A DNA stretch of 64,000 bases from Oscillospiraceae bacterium (GCA_902795045.1 CADBJU010000013.1:28170-92169); one strand, 5' to 3'; numbered from the stretch's first letter, positions 1-8,368 are shown. The notes: generated by a model not told the origin, from the sequence alone. Made by a program: numbers and translations.

Positions 1-51
1 AAACTGCGCGTGAAGCTTCTCCCCGAGGAAGAGGGAGGTGAGAAGGCATGA
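1..51 (+). CDS. C-terminal end of an upstream CDS (partial)
   Basis: An open frame enters from the left edge and ends at TGA 49-51, encoding KLRVKLLPEEEGGEKA. Its stop overlaps the ATG of the next gene (ATGA at 48-51), which points to translational coupling. The charged tail ending a CorC/HlyC-type strand (LRVKLLPEEE) resembles the end of the next gene (VLVKRVEPEE), so a tandem CorC/HlyC paralogue is plausible. The visible part is too short for a firm family call. Confidence 0.6.
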   Translation, partial: KLRVKLLPEEEGGEKA

Positions 52-1322
52 GTGTCAGCATGATCGTTCTGGGCATCCTGGTGCTTGTGTGCCTGTCGGC
101 CTTCTTCTCCGGCGCGGAGATGGCCTATTCCTCCTGCAACCAGCTGCGCATGGAAAACCTCCGGGACGAGGGCTCGAGACGGGCCGGCGTCGTGGTGGAG
201 ATCCTCAGGCATTTTGACACGGCTTTAAGCGCCATCCTCATCGGCAACAACCTTGTGAACATCGGCGCGTCGTCGCTGGTGTCGGTGCTGGTGATCCTGG
301 TGTCCGGCAGCGACAGACTCACCTGGGTGGGGACGCTGGTGCTCACCATTGTCATCATCATCTTCGGCGAGACCATCCCGAAGATCTGCGCCAAGCAGAG
401 CGCCAACCGCTTCTCCCTGCGCTTTGCCTACGTGATCCGGGCCCTGACCATCGTGCTCATGCCGGTGATCTGGCTCGTGACGGGCCTCAACTGGCTGCTG
501 ACCTCCTGGATCAAGGAGAAGAAGGACGACAGCGGCGAAGAGGCCGTGGAGGAGCTGCACTCCATCATCGAGACGGCCGAGGACGAAGAGGTCCTGGACG
601 AGGACCAGTCGGAGCTTGTGCGCTCCGCCATCGACTTTTCCGAGATCTCCGCCATGGAGGTCATGACCGCCCGCGTGGACGTGGTGGCCCTGGACATCGA
701 GGACAGCTGGGAGGAGATCCTGAACCAGGTGGAAAAGGCATCCTTCTCCCGTCTGCCGGTCTATGAGGGCAGCATCGACAACATCATCGGCGTTCTCTAC
801 CTCAACCGCTTCCTCAAGGCGGTGGCGGACGGGGGCAAGACCGATATCCGCAGCCTGCTCATGCCGACCTGCTATATCTACAAGACCATGAAGCTGCCCG
901 CGGTTTTGAACCAGCTGCGCCGCGCGAGACAGCATCTCGCGGTGGTGACCGACGAATACGGCGGCACCCTGGGCGTTCTCTCCATGGAGGACGTGCTGGA
1001 ACAGATCGTGGGTGACATCTGGGACGACAACGACGAGGTGGAGCCCGAGGTCGTAAAGCGCACCGAGGGCGAGTACGAGCTGGACGGCGCGATGATGCTC
1101 TATGAGATGGAGGAGCTGCTGGGCCTTCCCGAGGACAGCATCGAGGCCGAGAGCAACACCGTCGGCGGCTGGACCATCGAGTGCTTCGGCGGCTTTCCCC
1201 AGGTGGGCGACAGCTTTGAAAAGCAGGGCCTCAAGGTGACGGTCCTGGAGATGTCCGACGGCCGCCGTGTGGACAAGGTCCTGGTAAAGCGCGTCGAGCC
1301 CGAGGAGAAAAAGGAAACGTAA
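48..1322 (+). CDS. CNNM/CorC-HlyC family membrane transporter
   Basis: This 424-residue protein has the standard order of the CorC/TlyC (hemolysin C) family. An N-terminal DUF21 membrane domain occupies roughly residues 1-170, with hydrophobic segments near 3-22, 63-85, 90-112 and 125-150. A tandem CBS pair follows at about 200-320 (FSRLPVYEGSIDNIIGVLYL and VVTDEYGGTLGVLSMEDVLE), then a C-terminal CorC_HlyC domain at about 335-415. Family members are linked to Mg2+/Co2+ efflux or resistance; the substrate cannot be read here. The ATG overlaps the upstream stop, so it is the second gene of a coupled pair. A strong hairpin follows the stop. Confidence 0.9.
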   Translation: MSVSMIVLGILVLVCLSAFFSGAEMAYSSCNQLRMENLRDEGSRRAGVVVEILRHFDTALSAILIGNNLVNIGASSLVSVLVILVSGSDRLTWVGTLVLTIVIIIFGETIPKICAKQSANRFSLRFAYVIRALTIVLMPVIWLVTGLNWLLTSWIKEKKDDSGEEAVEELHSIIETAEDEEVLDEDQSELVRSAIDFSEISAMEVMTARVDVVALDIEDSWEEILNQVEKASFSRLPVYEGSIDNIIGVLYLNRFLKAVADGGKTDIRSLLMPTCYIYKTMKLPAVLNQLRRARQHLAVVTDEYGGTLGVLSMEDVLEQIVGDIWDDNDEVEPEVVKRTEGEYELDGAMMLYEMEELLGLPEDSIEAESNTVGGWTIECFGGFPQVGDSFEKQGLKVTVLEMSDGRRVDKVLVKRVEPEEKKET

Positions 1323-1341
1323 AAAATCCCATAACGTACAG

Positions 1342-1380
1342 AAACGGTGAAACCGCATGACCTGCGATTTCACCGTTTTT
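1342..1380. terminator. Bidirectional intrinsic terminator
   Basis: The 11-bp arms AAACGGTGAAA and TTTCACCGTTT flank a 15-nt loop and are followed by further T residues on the + strand. The element lies between the convergent ends of the CorC gene and the acyl-CoA synthetase gene and could stop transcription from both sides. Confidence 0.8.
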
Positions 1381-1391
1381 TCATAGTCTTT

Positions 1392-3674
1392 TTATTTCAG
1401 CTTGCTGCGGATCACCTTGCCGCTGGTGGTCTTGGGCAGTTCCTCCCGGAACTCCACAATACGCGGGTACTTATAAGGCGCGGTGCGGTGCTTGACGTAG
1501 TTCTGGATCTCCTTCTTGAGCTCCTCCGTGCCCTCCTTGCCCTTGACAAGCACGATGGCGGCCTTGACCACCTGGCCGCGGATCTCATCCGGCACGGCGC
1601 ACACACCGCACTCGAGCACATAGGGCAGCTCCATGATCACGCTCTCGATCTCGAACGGCCCGATGCGGTAGCCGGAGGATTTGATAACATCGTCCGCGCG
1701 GCCCACGTACCAGTAATAGCCGTCCTCGTCCTGCCACGCGAGATCCCCCGTGTGGTAGTAGCCGTCGTGCCAGCAGGCGCTTGTCTCTTCTTCGTTTTCA
1801 AAGTATCCGGCAAAGAGGCCGCAGGGCGCGCCGTCGCCGGTGAAGATGCAGATCTCGCCTACCTCGCCGGCGGGAGCGGGATTGCCCTCGGGGGTGATGA
1901 GCTCCACGTCGTACTGGGGGTTGGGCTTTCCCATGGCCCCGATCTTCGGGACCATACCCACAAAGTTGCCGATGACGACGGTGGTCTCCGTCTGGCCGAA
2001 GCCCTCCATGATGGAAAGACCGGTGGCCTCGCGGAAGCGGTTGAAGACCTCGGGGTTCATGGCCTCGCCTGCGGTGGAGGCATGCTTGATGGAGCTTAAA
2101 TCGTACTTGCTCAGATCCTGCTTGATGAAGAAGCGGTACATGGTGGGCGGGGCGCAGAAGGTGGTGATGTTGTACTTCTTGAACATGGGCATGATCTCGT
2201 CGGCGTTGAAGCGGTCGAAGTCGTAGACAAAGACCGCCGCCTCGCACAGCCACTGGCCGAAGATCTTGCCCCACATGGCTTTGGCCCAGCCGGTGTCGGA
2301 GATGGTCAGGTGCAGGCCGTCCGGGTCCACACAGTGCCAGTAGCGGGCCGTGACGAACTGGCCCAGGGGGTACTTGCAGTTGTGGGCCGCAAGCTTCGGA
2401 TAGCCCGTGGAGCCGGAGGTGAAGATCATCATCATCGGATCATCGCCGCAGATGCAGTCCTCGGTGCGCGTAAAGCGGCTGGAGTACAGCTCGTACTCGG
2501 CGTCAAAGCTGCGCCAGCCCTCGACCTCGCCGTTGGTGACAATTTTGGTTTCGATCTTGCCGTACTTCTCGATGGCCGGAGCCGCCTGCCGGGTGCTGTC
2601 GCCGTCGGCGGTACAGATGATGGCGGAGATGTGCGCGACCTCAAAGCGGTAGAGGTAGTCCTTTTCCAAAAGCTGGTCCACCGCCGGGATGGCCACCGCG
2701 CCGAGCTTTTCAAGCCCGACCAGGATAGGCCAGAACTGCCAGTTGCGCCGCAGCACCAGCATCACCTTGTCGCCCTTCTTGATGCCGAGGGCGCGGAAAT
2801 AGTTGGCGGCCCGGGCACTCATCTTGCGCATCTGCCCGAAGGTGAGGCGCGTCTCCTTGCCGTAGCGGTCCACATGTAAAAGCGCGAGCTTCTCCGGCTG
2901 CTGCTCGCCCAGGGCGTCCACCACATCGAAGGCGAAGTTGAAGCGGTCGGCGTTTTCAAAGCGCACAGAGCGCAGCATGTCGCGCCCGTCCTCGATGGGG
3001 GTGATGAAGTTTTCGTAAATGCGGCGGCGCCCGGCCTCGCGCACGGCGGTGATGGCGGGCTCGGCGGCGGGCTGGGGCTCCAGCTGCTCCTCGGGTGTGA
3101 GCACGATGGCGTAGAAGTCGCAGTCCGAGCCGTTGGTGGCGATCATGCCGTGGGGCGTGGTGGAGTCGAAGTAGATGGTGTCGCCGGGGCCGAGGATCTC
3201 GGTGTGCTGGCCGAGCTGAATCTTGAGATAGCCGCGGATGACGATGTCGAACTCCTGACCCTCGTGGGTGGTGACCTCGATGGGGCGCAGCTGGGAGGCC
3301 TCGCTGAACACGCTGTGGACAAACAGCGGCTCCGCGATGCGGCGGCGGAACTTGTAGGCGAGGTTATAGTAGGTCATGCCGTGGGCCTGCTCCACGCGCC
3401 GCCCCTCGCCGCTGCGGGTGAGGATGTAGCTGGAAAGCCTGGGCGTGACACCCTCGATGAGCTCGGTCACGTCGACGTTCAGGATCTGGGCGCAGGTGTA
3501 AAGGAAAGCAAAGTTCAGCTCCTCTTCTCCGGCCTCGTAGCCCTGGTAGTCCTCCACCGTGATGCCGAGGCGCGACGCCATTTCCTCCTCGGAAATGCCG
3601 AGGATGCTGCGCAGCTCGCGGATACGGTCGGTGATCTCGTGGATCTTGTACTCCAAATCTGCCATTTTCGCCAT
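1392..3674 (-). CDS. XRE HTH-cupin-acyl-CoA synthetase (AMP-binding) fusion
   Basis: This 760-residue protein joins a Cro/C1-type helix-turn-helix (about 17-75), a cupin (about 130-195, with a GDTIYFDSTTPHG core) and a complete AMP-forming acyl-CoA synthetase (about 235-755). The ligase part shows the P-loop TSGSTGYPK near residue 420, GFGQTE, the hinge YHTGDLAW near 640 and the catalytic lysine in LPKTTSGKVIRSKL. The WGKIFGQW stretch recalls the medium-chain ACSM/AcsM subgroup. It probably activates a short or aromatic/branched acid to its CoA ester, and the HTH-cupin part may bind DNA or ligand. The ATG at 3674 is chosen because AGGGAGG lies 8 nt upstream. A T-box leader precedes it. Confidence 0.88.
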   Translation of the reverse strand: MAKMADLEYKIHEITDRIRELRSILGISEEEMASRLGITVEDYQGYEAGEEELNFAFLYTCAQILNVDVTELIEGVTPRLSSYILTRSGEGRRVEQAHGMTYYNLAYKFRRRIAEPLFVHSVFSEASQLRPIEVTTHEGQEFDIVIRGYLKIQLGQHTEILGPGDTIYFDSTTPHGMIATNGSDCDFYAIVLTPEEQLEPQPAAEPAITAVREAGRRRIYENFITPIEDGRDMLRSVRFENADRFNFAFDVVDALGEQQPEKLALLHVDRYGKETRLTFGQMRKMSARAANYFRALGIKKGDKVMLVLRRNWQFWPILVGLEKLGAVAIPAVDQLLEKDYLYRFEVAHISAIICTADGDSTRQAAPAIEKYGKIETKIVTNGEVEGWRSFDAEYELYSSRFTRTEDCICGDDPMMMIFTSGSTGYPKLAAHNCKYPLGQFVTARYWHCVDPDGLHLTISDTGWAKAMWGKIFGQWLCEAAVFVYDFDRFNADEIMPMFKKYNITTFCAPPTMYRFFIKQDLSKYDLSSIKHASTAGEAMNPEVFNRFREATGLSIMEGFGQTETTVVIGNFVGMVPKIGAMGKPNPQYDVELITPEGNPAPAGEVGEICIFTGDGAPCGLFAGYFENEEETSACWHDGYYHTGDLAWQDEDGYYWYVGRADDVIKSSGYRIGPFEIESVIMELPYVLECGVCAVPDEIRGQVVKAAIVLVKGKEGTEELKKEIQNYVKHRTAPYKYPRIVEFREELPKTTSGKVIRSKLK

Positions 3675-3693
3675 GCTTGTGTCCTCCCTTGAA

Positions 3694-3985
3694 TGGATAA
3701 AAAAACGCCCCGGAATAAATTCCGGGGACGACGTAAACACATCGCGGTACCACCCCTGTTGCGTCCCGATGGGACGCCGCTCAGCGCTCTGTCAAGCGCT
3801 TTGGCTCTTACGCGGCTTCACGGGAGGCTCTACTGACGCGGGAGTACCCGCGCTTTCTGCGCTCCGGCTCCGGAGTGACAGACCATGGGGCGGCTTCGCT
3901 ATCTGCTCGCAGCTAACGCAGACTCTCTGAAAACCGGGCCGCCGGGCCCTCTCCATCAATGCCTTTGGGCTGTATACAATTATTG
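3694..3985 (-). promoter_or_regulatory. T-box riboswitch leader
   Basis: Read on the minus strand, the conserved T-box GGGGTGGTACCGCG is at 3756-3743. A terminator follows with 8-bp arms (CCCCGGAA, 3727-3720, with 3715-3708) and seven T residues. Upstream lie Stem I hallmarks: an AGAGAGTC bulge and a GCTGCGAGC distal loop near 3925-3905. T-boxes sense uncharged tRNA and antiterminate. The leader ends just before the synthetase ribosome site. I could not assign the specifier codon by eye; the strand reading CATGGTCTGTCACTCC near 3887-3872 should contain it. Confidence 0.92.
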
Positions 3986-3991
3986 ACAAGG

Positions 3992-4020
3992 ATTATATAA
4001 TTATACATGCTGATTGTCAA
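3992..4020 (-). promoter_or_regulatory. SigA-type promoter of the T-box leader
   Basis: A perfect TTGACA (4020-4015), a 17-bp spacer and a perfect TATAAT (3997-3992) read on the minus strand. Transcription would start near 3985, just before Stem I of the T-box. Confidence 0.85.
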
Positions 4021-4078
4021 GGATTTTTTGAAGGCAATCGGTGCTTGTGTTGAATTTGTAAACAATTCCGCACCGCTC

Positions 4079-4107
4079 TTGACAGCGGCGTCGCGGCTTC
4101 CTAAAAT
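4079..4107 (+). promoter_or_regulatory. SigA-type promoter
   Basis: TTGACA (4079-4084), 17-bp spacer, TAAAAT (4102-4107), with a start expected near 4114, ahead of the small membrane zinc-ribbon gene. Confidence 0.75.
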
Positions 4108-4139
4108 GGGCAAAGCAATGAAAAGGAAAGGTGAGCGAC

Positions 4140-4541
4140 ATGAGAGAAAAACTGCGTCAGATCTTCACAGGGCGGCAGGGGATGGACGAGCTGTCCAAGC
4201 TCCTGTTCTGGGCGGGCATCGTGCTGCTCGGGCTGTCGGCCTTTCTCGGCGGCGGCCTCGGCTCTGTTTTGAGCTCCTTCGGGCTCATGGGCCTGATCCT
4301 CGCCTTTGTCCGCGCCTTCTCACGGAACCTGCCCATGCGGGAGGCGGAAAACATGCTCCTGCTCCGCTGGGCCGAGAAGAAGAAGCACGCCTTCGCCGCT
4401 TGGAAGGACCGCGTCCATAACCGCAGGGACTATAAATACTTCCGGTGCCCCGGCTGCGGAAAGTGGCTGCGCGTGCCCCGGCACAAGGGCAAGATCCACA
4501 TCAGCTGCCGCTGCGGCTATACGCTTTACCGGAAGACATGA
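4140..4541 (+). CDS. Small membrane protein with C-terminal zinc ribbon
   Basis: About 133 residues. Two hydrophobic segments lie near residues 18-35 and 38-55, followed by a basic, charged stretch and a C-terminal treble-clef-like zinc ribbon (CPGCGKWLRVP then CRCG). Proteins of this layout are common and uncharacterised in gut Clostridia; I do not assign a function. ATG 4140 is preferred over the in-frame GTG at 4131 because GGTGAG sits a proper distance upstream. It has its own consensus promoter and stands alone between divergent and convergent neighbours. Confidence 0.75.
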   Translation: MREKLRQIFTGRQGMDELSKLLFWAGIVLLGLSAFLGGGLGSVLSSFGLMGLILAFVRAFSRNLPMREAENMLLLRWAEKKKHAFAAWKDRVHNRRDYKYFRCPGCGKWLRVPRHKGKIHISCRCGYTLYRKT

Positions 4542-4545
4542 ACAG

Positions 4546-4588
4546 ACAGCGCCCCGTCTTTTACCCATGGTAAACGGCGGGGCGCTGT
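4546..4588. terminator. Hairpin between convergent genes
   Basis: Arms ACAGCGCCCCG (4546-4556) and CGGGGCGCTGT (4578-4588) are perfectly complementary. There is no strong T-run on either side, so termination efficiency is uncertain, but the position between two convergent gene ends fits a shared terminator. Confidence 0.55.
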
Positions 4589-4590
4589 GC

Positions 4591-5037
4591 TTATCTTCTG
4601 CGGCGCTGCTTGTGCTCGGCATACATGCGGCTGTCGGCAATGCGGCTGTCCGACTCCTGCATGAATTTCTTGAGCCTGTCTTCAAATTCCTGGTTCCCGC
4701 TGGTCTCCGCGGCGGGCGGGACATTGCGGGGCGCGCGCGGGGAGAGCGCGGCATATACCGGCGGCTCGGGGCGCTTTGGGCGCGCGTCGGTACGCGGCTG
4801 CTCGGGCAGGGCGCGCTTGATCGAAAGGTTGATCTTCCCCTCGGGCGTGACGCTCAAAAGCTTTACCTTCACCGTCTGCCCGACCTGTACATGCTCACTG
4901 ACATCGCTGACGAAGGCGTTGGCCACCTCAGAGATGTGCACAAGACCGCTCTTGCCGCCGGGGAGCGCGACAAAAGCCCCAAACTTGGTGATACCGCTGA
5001 CCTTACCCTCGAGTATCTCGCCAATTTCCCAATCCAT
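4591..5037 (-). CDS. yabR: S1 RNA-binding domain protein, YabR-like
   Basis: 148 residues with one S1 domain at about 4-75 (GEILEGKVSGITKFGAFVAL, then GLVHISEVA and GKINLSIKRA), followed by a low-complexity Pro/Arg-rich tail and a basic end (EHKQRRRR). S1 domains bind RNA. In Bacillus and many Clostridia a gene of this type follows divIC, as here, which supports the YabR name. The exact RNA target is unknown. It is the last gene of the yabP-yabQ-divIC-yabR run, about 65 bp after divIC. Confidence 0.85.
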   Translation of the reverse strand: MDWEIGEILEGKVSGITKFGAFVALPGGKSGLVHISEVANAFVSDVSEHVQVGQTVKVKLLSVTPEGKINLSIKRALPEQPRTDARPKRPEPPVYAALSPRAPRNVPPAAETSGNQEFEDRLKKFMQESDSRIADSRMYAEHKQRRRR

Positions 5038-5102
5038 GGATTATCCTCTCTGTCTCTTTTCAAGCTCTGTCCGGAAAGGCCGGACCCCGCTGCTGTGCCG
5101 GT

Positions 5103-5393
5103 TCAGCCCAATTGCTCCCGACCGTCCGTTTTGAAGCGGTAGATCCGGTCGCCCGGCAGGACGAGGCCCAGCCTCTCCCGCGCAAGCGATTCCAGCTCTT
5201 CCGCGCTCCAGCCCTCTGTGAGCTTTTCGCCCACCGCAAGATTTTCCTTCTCGATCGTCTCAAGCCTGAGGCGGAGCGAGGCTTCTACGGCGCCGGCGGT
5301 ATGCAGCTCGCGCCTTGCCGAGGCGAGACACAGCGCCGCATAAACCAACAGTGTCGGCAACACGATTCGGATCAGGGTTTCCTTTGCGTCCAT
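5103..5393 (-). CDS. divIC: Septum formation initiator, DivIC/FtsB family
   Basis: 96 residues with one N-terminal membrane segment (LIRIVLPTLLVYAALCLA, about 6-23). A coiled-coil stretch (LETIEKENLAVGEKL) and the family ending AEELESLARERLGLVLPGDRIY follow. DivIC/FtsB works with FtsL and DivIB/FtsQ at the division septum. The start at 5393 is preferred because AAAGGA precedes it; an upstream GTG at 5423 in the same frame has poorer support. The neighbours yabQ and yabR match the classic Bacillus order. Confidence 0.88.
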   Translation of the reverse strand: MDAKETLIRIVLPTLLVYAALCLASARRELHTAGAVEASLRLRLETIEKENLAVGEKLTEGWSAEELESLARERLGLVLPGDRIYRFKTDGREQLG

Positions 5394-5464
5394 GGCTGTC
5401 CTTTCACGCGCCGGAGCGCTCACAGAGCGAATAACCTACCGCGTGAACACTCCCACATCATATA

Positions 5465-5845
5465 TCATTCCCGCGAATTTTGAAAGAGTTTTTTTGCAAA
5501 AAGCAGAACTTTTTTTCGTGCATTTTGAGTAATTATCCAGATTGCTCCAATTGCACGGTCAAGTTTGTCAAATATTGGAAGAAACACCGGGCTCAGCAGC
5601 TGAAAGTAGAGCAGCAGACCGAAAAGCGACAGCAGCACCTCGCTGCTGCCGAGCACGCCGTCCGGCGCACGCATGGCGAAAAGAAAGGCGGCGGCCGCCG
5701 CGCACAGGCAAAACAGCGCGTCCCAGACCGAACCTCCGCCGTGCCGCCGTATGGGGCGCAGCAGATCGTACAGCAGCCCGAGCCCGGCGCCCAGCGCAAG
5801 GGCAAGTCCCAGCGACAGGGCCTGCGCGCGGATGCTCAGCTCCAT
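5465..5845 (-). CDS. yabQ: Spore cortex biosynthesis protein YabQ
   Basis: 126 residues, mostly hydrophobic, with three to four membrane segments and the family signature LGLLYDLLRPIRRHG near residues 23-37. In Bacillus, YabQ is needed for spore cortex formation and sits in the forespore outer membrane. Its ATG (5845-5843) abuts the yabP stop directly, so the pair is translationally coupled. The C-terminus is basic and aromatic (NARKKVLLFAKKLFQ). Confidence 0.88.
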   Translation of the reverse strand: MELSIRAQALSLGLALALGAGLGLLYDLLRPIRRHGGGSVWDALFCLCAAAAAFLFAMRAPDGVLGSSEVLLSLFGLLLYFQLLSPVFLPIFDKLDRAIGAIWIITQNARKKVLLFAKKLFQNSRE

Positions 5846-6130
5846 TCAGCCGAACAGCCGCGACCAGAAGCCGCCCTCGCGCGCCGGCTCCTCGTAGCTC
5901 AGATCGCTGACCTTGCCGCGCACATCCAGCTGTCCGGCGTTGAGATCGATGCGGTCGATGTGCAGCCCCTCGCCCCGCACGGTCAGCGGGCCGAGGCTTG
6001 TCACCAGCACGATCAGGCTCTCGTCAAAGCCGCTCACGTCCTGCACGCCCGTCAGGCTCAGCTTTTCCCGGTTCAGCATATTCAGGCTGTGCTCCTTGGG
6101 CGTCTGCCTGGGCGCCTGTTCATAAGCCAT
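5846..6130 (-). CDS. yabP: Sporulation protein YabP
   Basis: 94 residues matching the YabP/YqfC family: HSLNMLNREKLSLTGVQDV, then the short beta-rich repeat LGPLTVRGEGLHIDRIDLN and a closing VRGKVSDLSYEE. The role in the spore coat/cortex is poorly defined. ATG 6130 is chosen because GGGGTGAG precedes it. The first gene of the run; upstream lies an unrelated ion-channel gene ending in a terminator, so a promoter should lie in 6131-6180, though I see no clear SigA match (a SigE-type promoter is expected from known biology). Confidence 0.88.
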   Translation of the reverse strand: MAYEQAPRQTPKEHSLNMLNREKLSLTGVQDVSGFDESLIVLVTSLGPLTVRGEGLHIDRIDLNAGQLDVRGKVSDLSYEEPAREGGFWSRLFG

Positions 6131-6179
6131 ACTCTCACCCCCCGCAATCACTCTATGCCCGTCCGGAGGCGGATATGAC

Positions 6180-6216
6180 AAAAGACGGAAAAGATATCAG
6201 ACCTTTTCCGTCTTTT
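6180..6216 (-). terminator. Terminator overlapping the channel gene stop
   Basis: Perfect 14-bp arms AAAAGACGGAAAAG (6180-6193) and CTTTTCCGTCTTTT (6203-6216). The ion-channel stop codon lies inside the hairpin, so the hairpin encodes the last residues of that protein (TEKTEKV). Confidence 0.75.
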
Positions 6217-6988
6217 CGGTATTGATTTGCGGTGTCGGGAGCATTTCCACATGTGTGCCCTGGGGCTCCATGCGCCGGTTGAGCGCCCGGATATAACCGG
6301 CGGTAATGATGCTCGAGGGCAGGGCGATGATGGCGATGCCCATGAGGGAAGAGACCATCGTGACGACCCGGCCGATGGCGGTGACGGGGTAGATATCACC
6401 GTAGCCCACCGTGGTCAGGGACATGGTGGCCCAGTAGACGGCCTCGAAGAAATTGTCGAAGGACTCGGCCTCCACCGTGAACATCACCAGCGCCGAGAGG
6501 ATGATATACCCGGCGGCGAGGCTCAGCACCGCGGCCAGAGGCTGCCTCGACTCGCGCAGCACCTCGGAGAGGATGCGGATCGTGCCGGAGTAGCGCACGA
6601 CCTTGATCACGCGCAAAACCCGCAGCGCCCGCAAAAGCCGCATCACGCGCAGCAGGCGGAAGGCGGGGTGGACCATCAGCAGCGACGGCAGGATGCTCAG
6701 CAGATCCACGATCGCCATGGGGGAGAAGGGGTAGCGCAGGAAGGGCGCAAGGCCGCTCTGCCGGAATTTGTAATCGGCGGTCGCCCAGCGCAGCAGATAG
6801 TCCAGCGAGAAGATCGCCACCGTCACGCGCTCAAACAGCGTATAGACCGGCGGGTCCTCCTTCGCGGTCAGCGGCAGCAGGCTCAGCACGATGAGCACGA
6901 TCATCACAGCGTCATAAATGGTGCTGGCTGTATCGTAGCCGTCGGCGGGATCGTCGGCCTCGATGATCTCAAACAGGCGTTTTCTCAT
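6197..6988 (-). CDS. Voltage-gated-type potassium channel family protein
   Basis: 263 residues with six membrane segments. The selectivity filter TTVGYGD lies near residue 190, and an S4-like segment carries regularly spaced arginines (RLLRVMRLLRALRVLR, near 105-120). The layout is that of 6TM voltage-gated K+ channels; the acidic N-terminus and short C-terminus carry no RCK/TrkA domain. Its ATG overlaps the stop of the upstream exported-protein gene by 4 bp (ATGA), so the two are co-translated. Ion selectivity is inferred from the filter only. Confidence 0.9.
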   Translation of the reverse strand: MRKRLFEIIEADDPADGYDTASTIYDAVMIVLIVLSLLPLTAKEDPPVYTLFERVTVAIFSLDYLLRWATADYKFRQSGLAPFLRYPFSPMAIVDLLSILPSLLMVHPAFRLLRVMRLLRALRVLRVIKVVRYSGTIRILSEVLRESRQPLAAVLSLAAGYIILSALVMFTVEAESFDNFFEAVYWATMSLTTVGYGDIYPVTAIGRVVTMVSSLMGIAIIALPSSIITAGYIRALNRRMEPQGTHVEMLPTPQINTEKTEKV

Positions 6989-8181
6989 TTCTTGCTTTTG
7001 CGGCGGATGGCACTGCGGATGGAATCGATGATCAGCACCGCCACGGTCAGACCGACCAGCCCGCCGATGCCGATGGTGCCGAAGCGCACAAGATCACTCG
7101 GCCCCGTATACGGAAGCTCCCGTGTGACCTCATAGCCGCAGACGGAGCACACGCCGCGCTCCGTACCCGCGTGGTCACGGGCTGCCGGCTCCTGCACCTC
7201 CCAGACGAAGGTGTGGGCGCCCTGCTCGATGCGCTCTCCACAGCTGCACTCGCGCCAGTGGCGCTGTTCGTCGAAGCGGAAGGTCTCGGGAAATTCGTGC
7301 ACATGGATGGGCGGTGCGGTGGGCTCTGGAGTGGGCGAAGGCGTCGGCTCCGCGCTCGGCTCGGGGGAGGGAGTCGGCGAAGGCGCGGGGGAGGGCGTCG
7401 GTTCCGGGGTCTCCGCGGCCTGCTGGGCGGACTGGGCGTAGATGTCGTAGAGCGCCGGGTCCAGCGCCTTGACGTGCATGGTCGCGGGGGTGGACAGAGA
7501 GGTGCTGCCGAGCGCGCCCACAAAGGAGCAATAGATCTCCCAGCCGTCCATCCAGGCGGGCACCGCGTAGATATTCAGCCTGCTCTGCTCGCCGTCGGAG
7601 AAGATCTCGATGGCGTTGGGGATCTCGTAAATGGACTGCACCTCGCCGGTCTCGGGGTTGTGGGCATACCACTGGAAGCCCTCGGTATAGGAGGCGGAGG
7701 CCACAAAGGAGGCGAGCCCGCCCTCGCTGACGTACTCGTCGCCGGGGTTCTTGATGACGGAGGGCTTCCAGATCATGGGGTCGTAGGTGCGCGTGAGGGT
7801 CAGATAGTGCCGGTCCGGACTGACCTCGTAGGAGGCGGGGGAGTTGTTGAGATAGACGGCGACGGTGCTGTCAAATTCATAACCGTCATGGGTGGCAAAG
7901 GTCATGAGCACCGACACCGGGCGCACGCCGAACTTCCCGTTGACGGGGTTGCCGCTGCTGGCCTCGTACCAGCCGTATTCATAGAGATAGATGCCGTTGG
8001 TGCTCGTGGCGGCGGTGATTTCGCCTGCCTCCATCAGGGCGACCGGGGTATAGCTCGTGGTCGCCAGGACTTTGACAATATAGCTTTCAGCCTCGGCCTC
8101 AGGCGGTCGAAGCTGTGACAGTGTCAGGCACAGGCACAGACAGAGCAGTGCCGACAGAAAAACCGTTCTCTTTCTCCGCAT
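6985..8181 (-). CDS. Exported, membrane-anchored protein with Pro/Thr/Glu linker
   Basis: 398 residues: an N-terminal signal peptide (FLSALLCLCLCLTLSQL), a beta-rich extracellular region to about 255, and a linker of repeated PTPSPEP-like units (about 260-295). A Cys/His-rich segment follows (HWRECSCG...CSVCGYEVT), then a C-terminal membrane anchor (about 365-385) and the basic tail RRKSKK. The HWxxCSCG...CSVCG block is a recurrent surface-protein motif in Firmicutes. The function is unknown. It is coupled by a 4-bp overlap to the channel gene, which suggests a shared membrane role. Confidence 0.78.
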   Translation of the reverse strand: MRRKRTVFLSALLCLCLCLTLSQLRPPEAEAESYIVKVLATTSYTPVALMEAGEITAATSTNGIYLYEYGWYEASSGNPVNGKFGVRPVSVLMTFATHDGYEFDSTVAVYLNNSPASYEVSPDRHYLTLTRTYDPMIWKPSVIKNPGDEYVSEGGLASFVASASYTEGFQWYAHNPETGEVQSIYEIPNAIEIFSDGEQSRLNIYAVPAWMDGWEIYCSFVGALGSTSLSTPATMHVKALDPALYDIYAQSAQQAAETPEPTPSPAPSPTPSPEPSAEPTPSPTPEPTAPPIHVHEFPETFRFDEQRHWRECSCGERIEQGAHTFVWEVQEPAARDHAGTERGVCSVCGYEVTRELPYTGPSDLVRFGTIGIGGLVGLTVAVLIIDSIRSAIRRKSKK

Positions 8182-8310
8182 CCGGACACATCCTCCTTCG
8201 AAGATGCAGTATGGACAATAACACAGAATAATTATAACTTTTCAGGGACGAATGGTCAAGAATAATCATGAAAAAACTTTTACCGATTTTTTCCTGAACC
8301 TCATTAATAT

Positions 8311-8339
8311 TTGACGCGGCGGGAGCGGGATGGTAGAAT
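8311..8339 (+). promoter_or_regulatory. SigA-type promoter of mnmG-mnmA
   Basis: TTGACG (8311-8316), 17-bp spacer, TAGAAT (8334-8339), with a start near 8346, about 23 nt before the mnmG start. Confidence 0.75.
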
Positions 8340-8368
8340 AGCACGATAAATTCAAGGAATCGTGGTGT

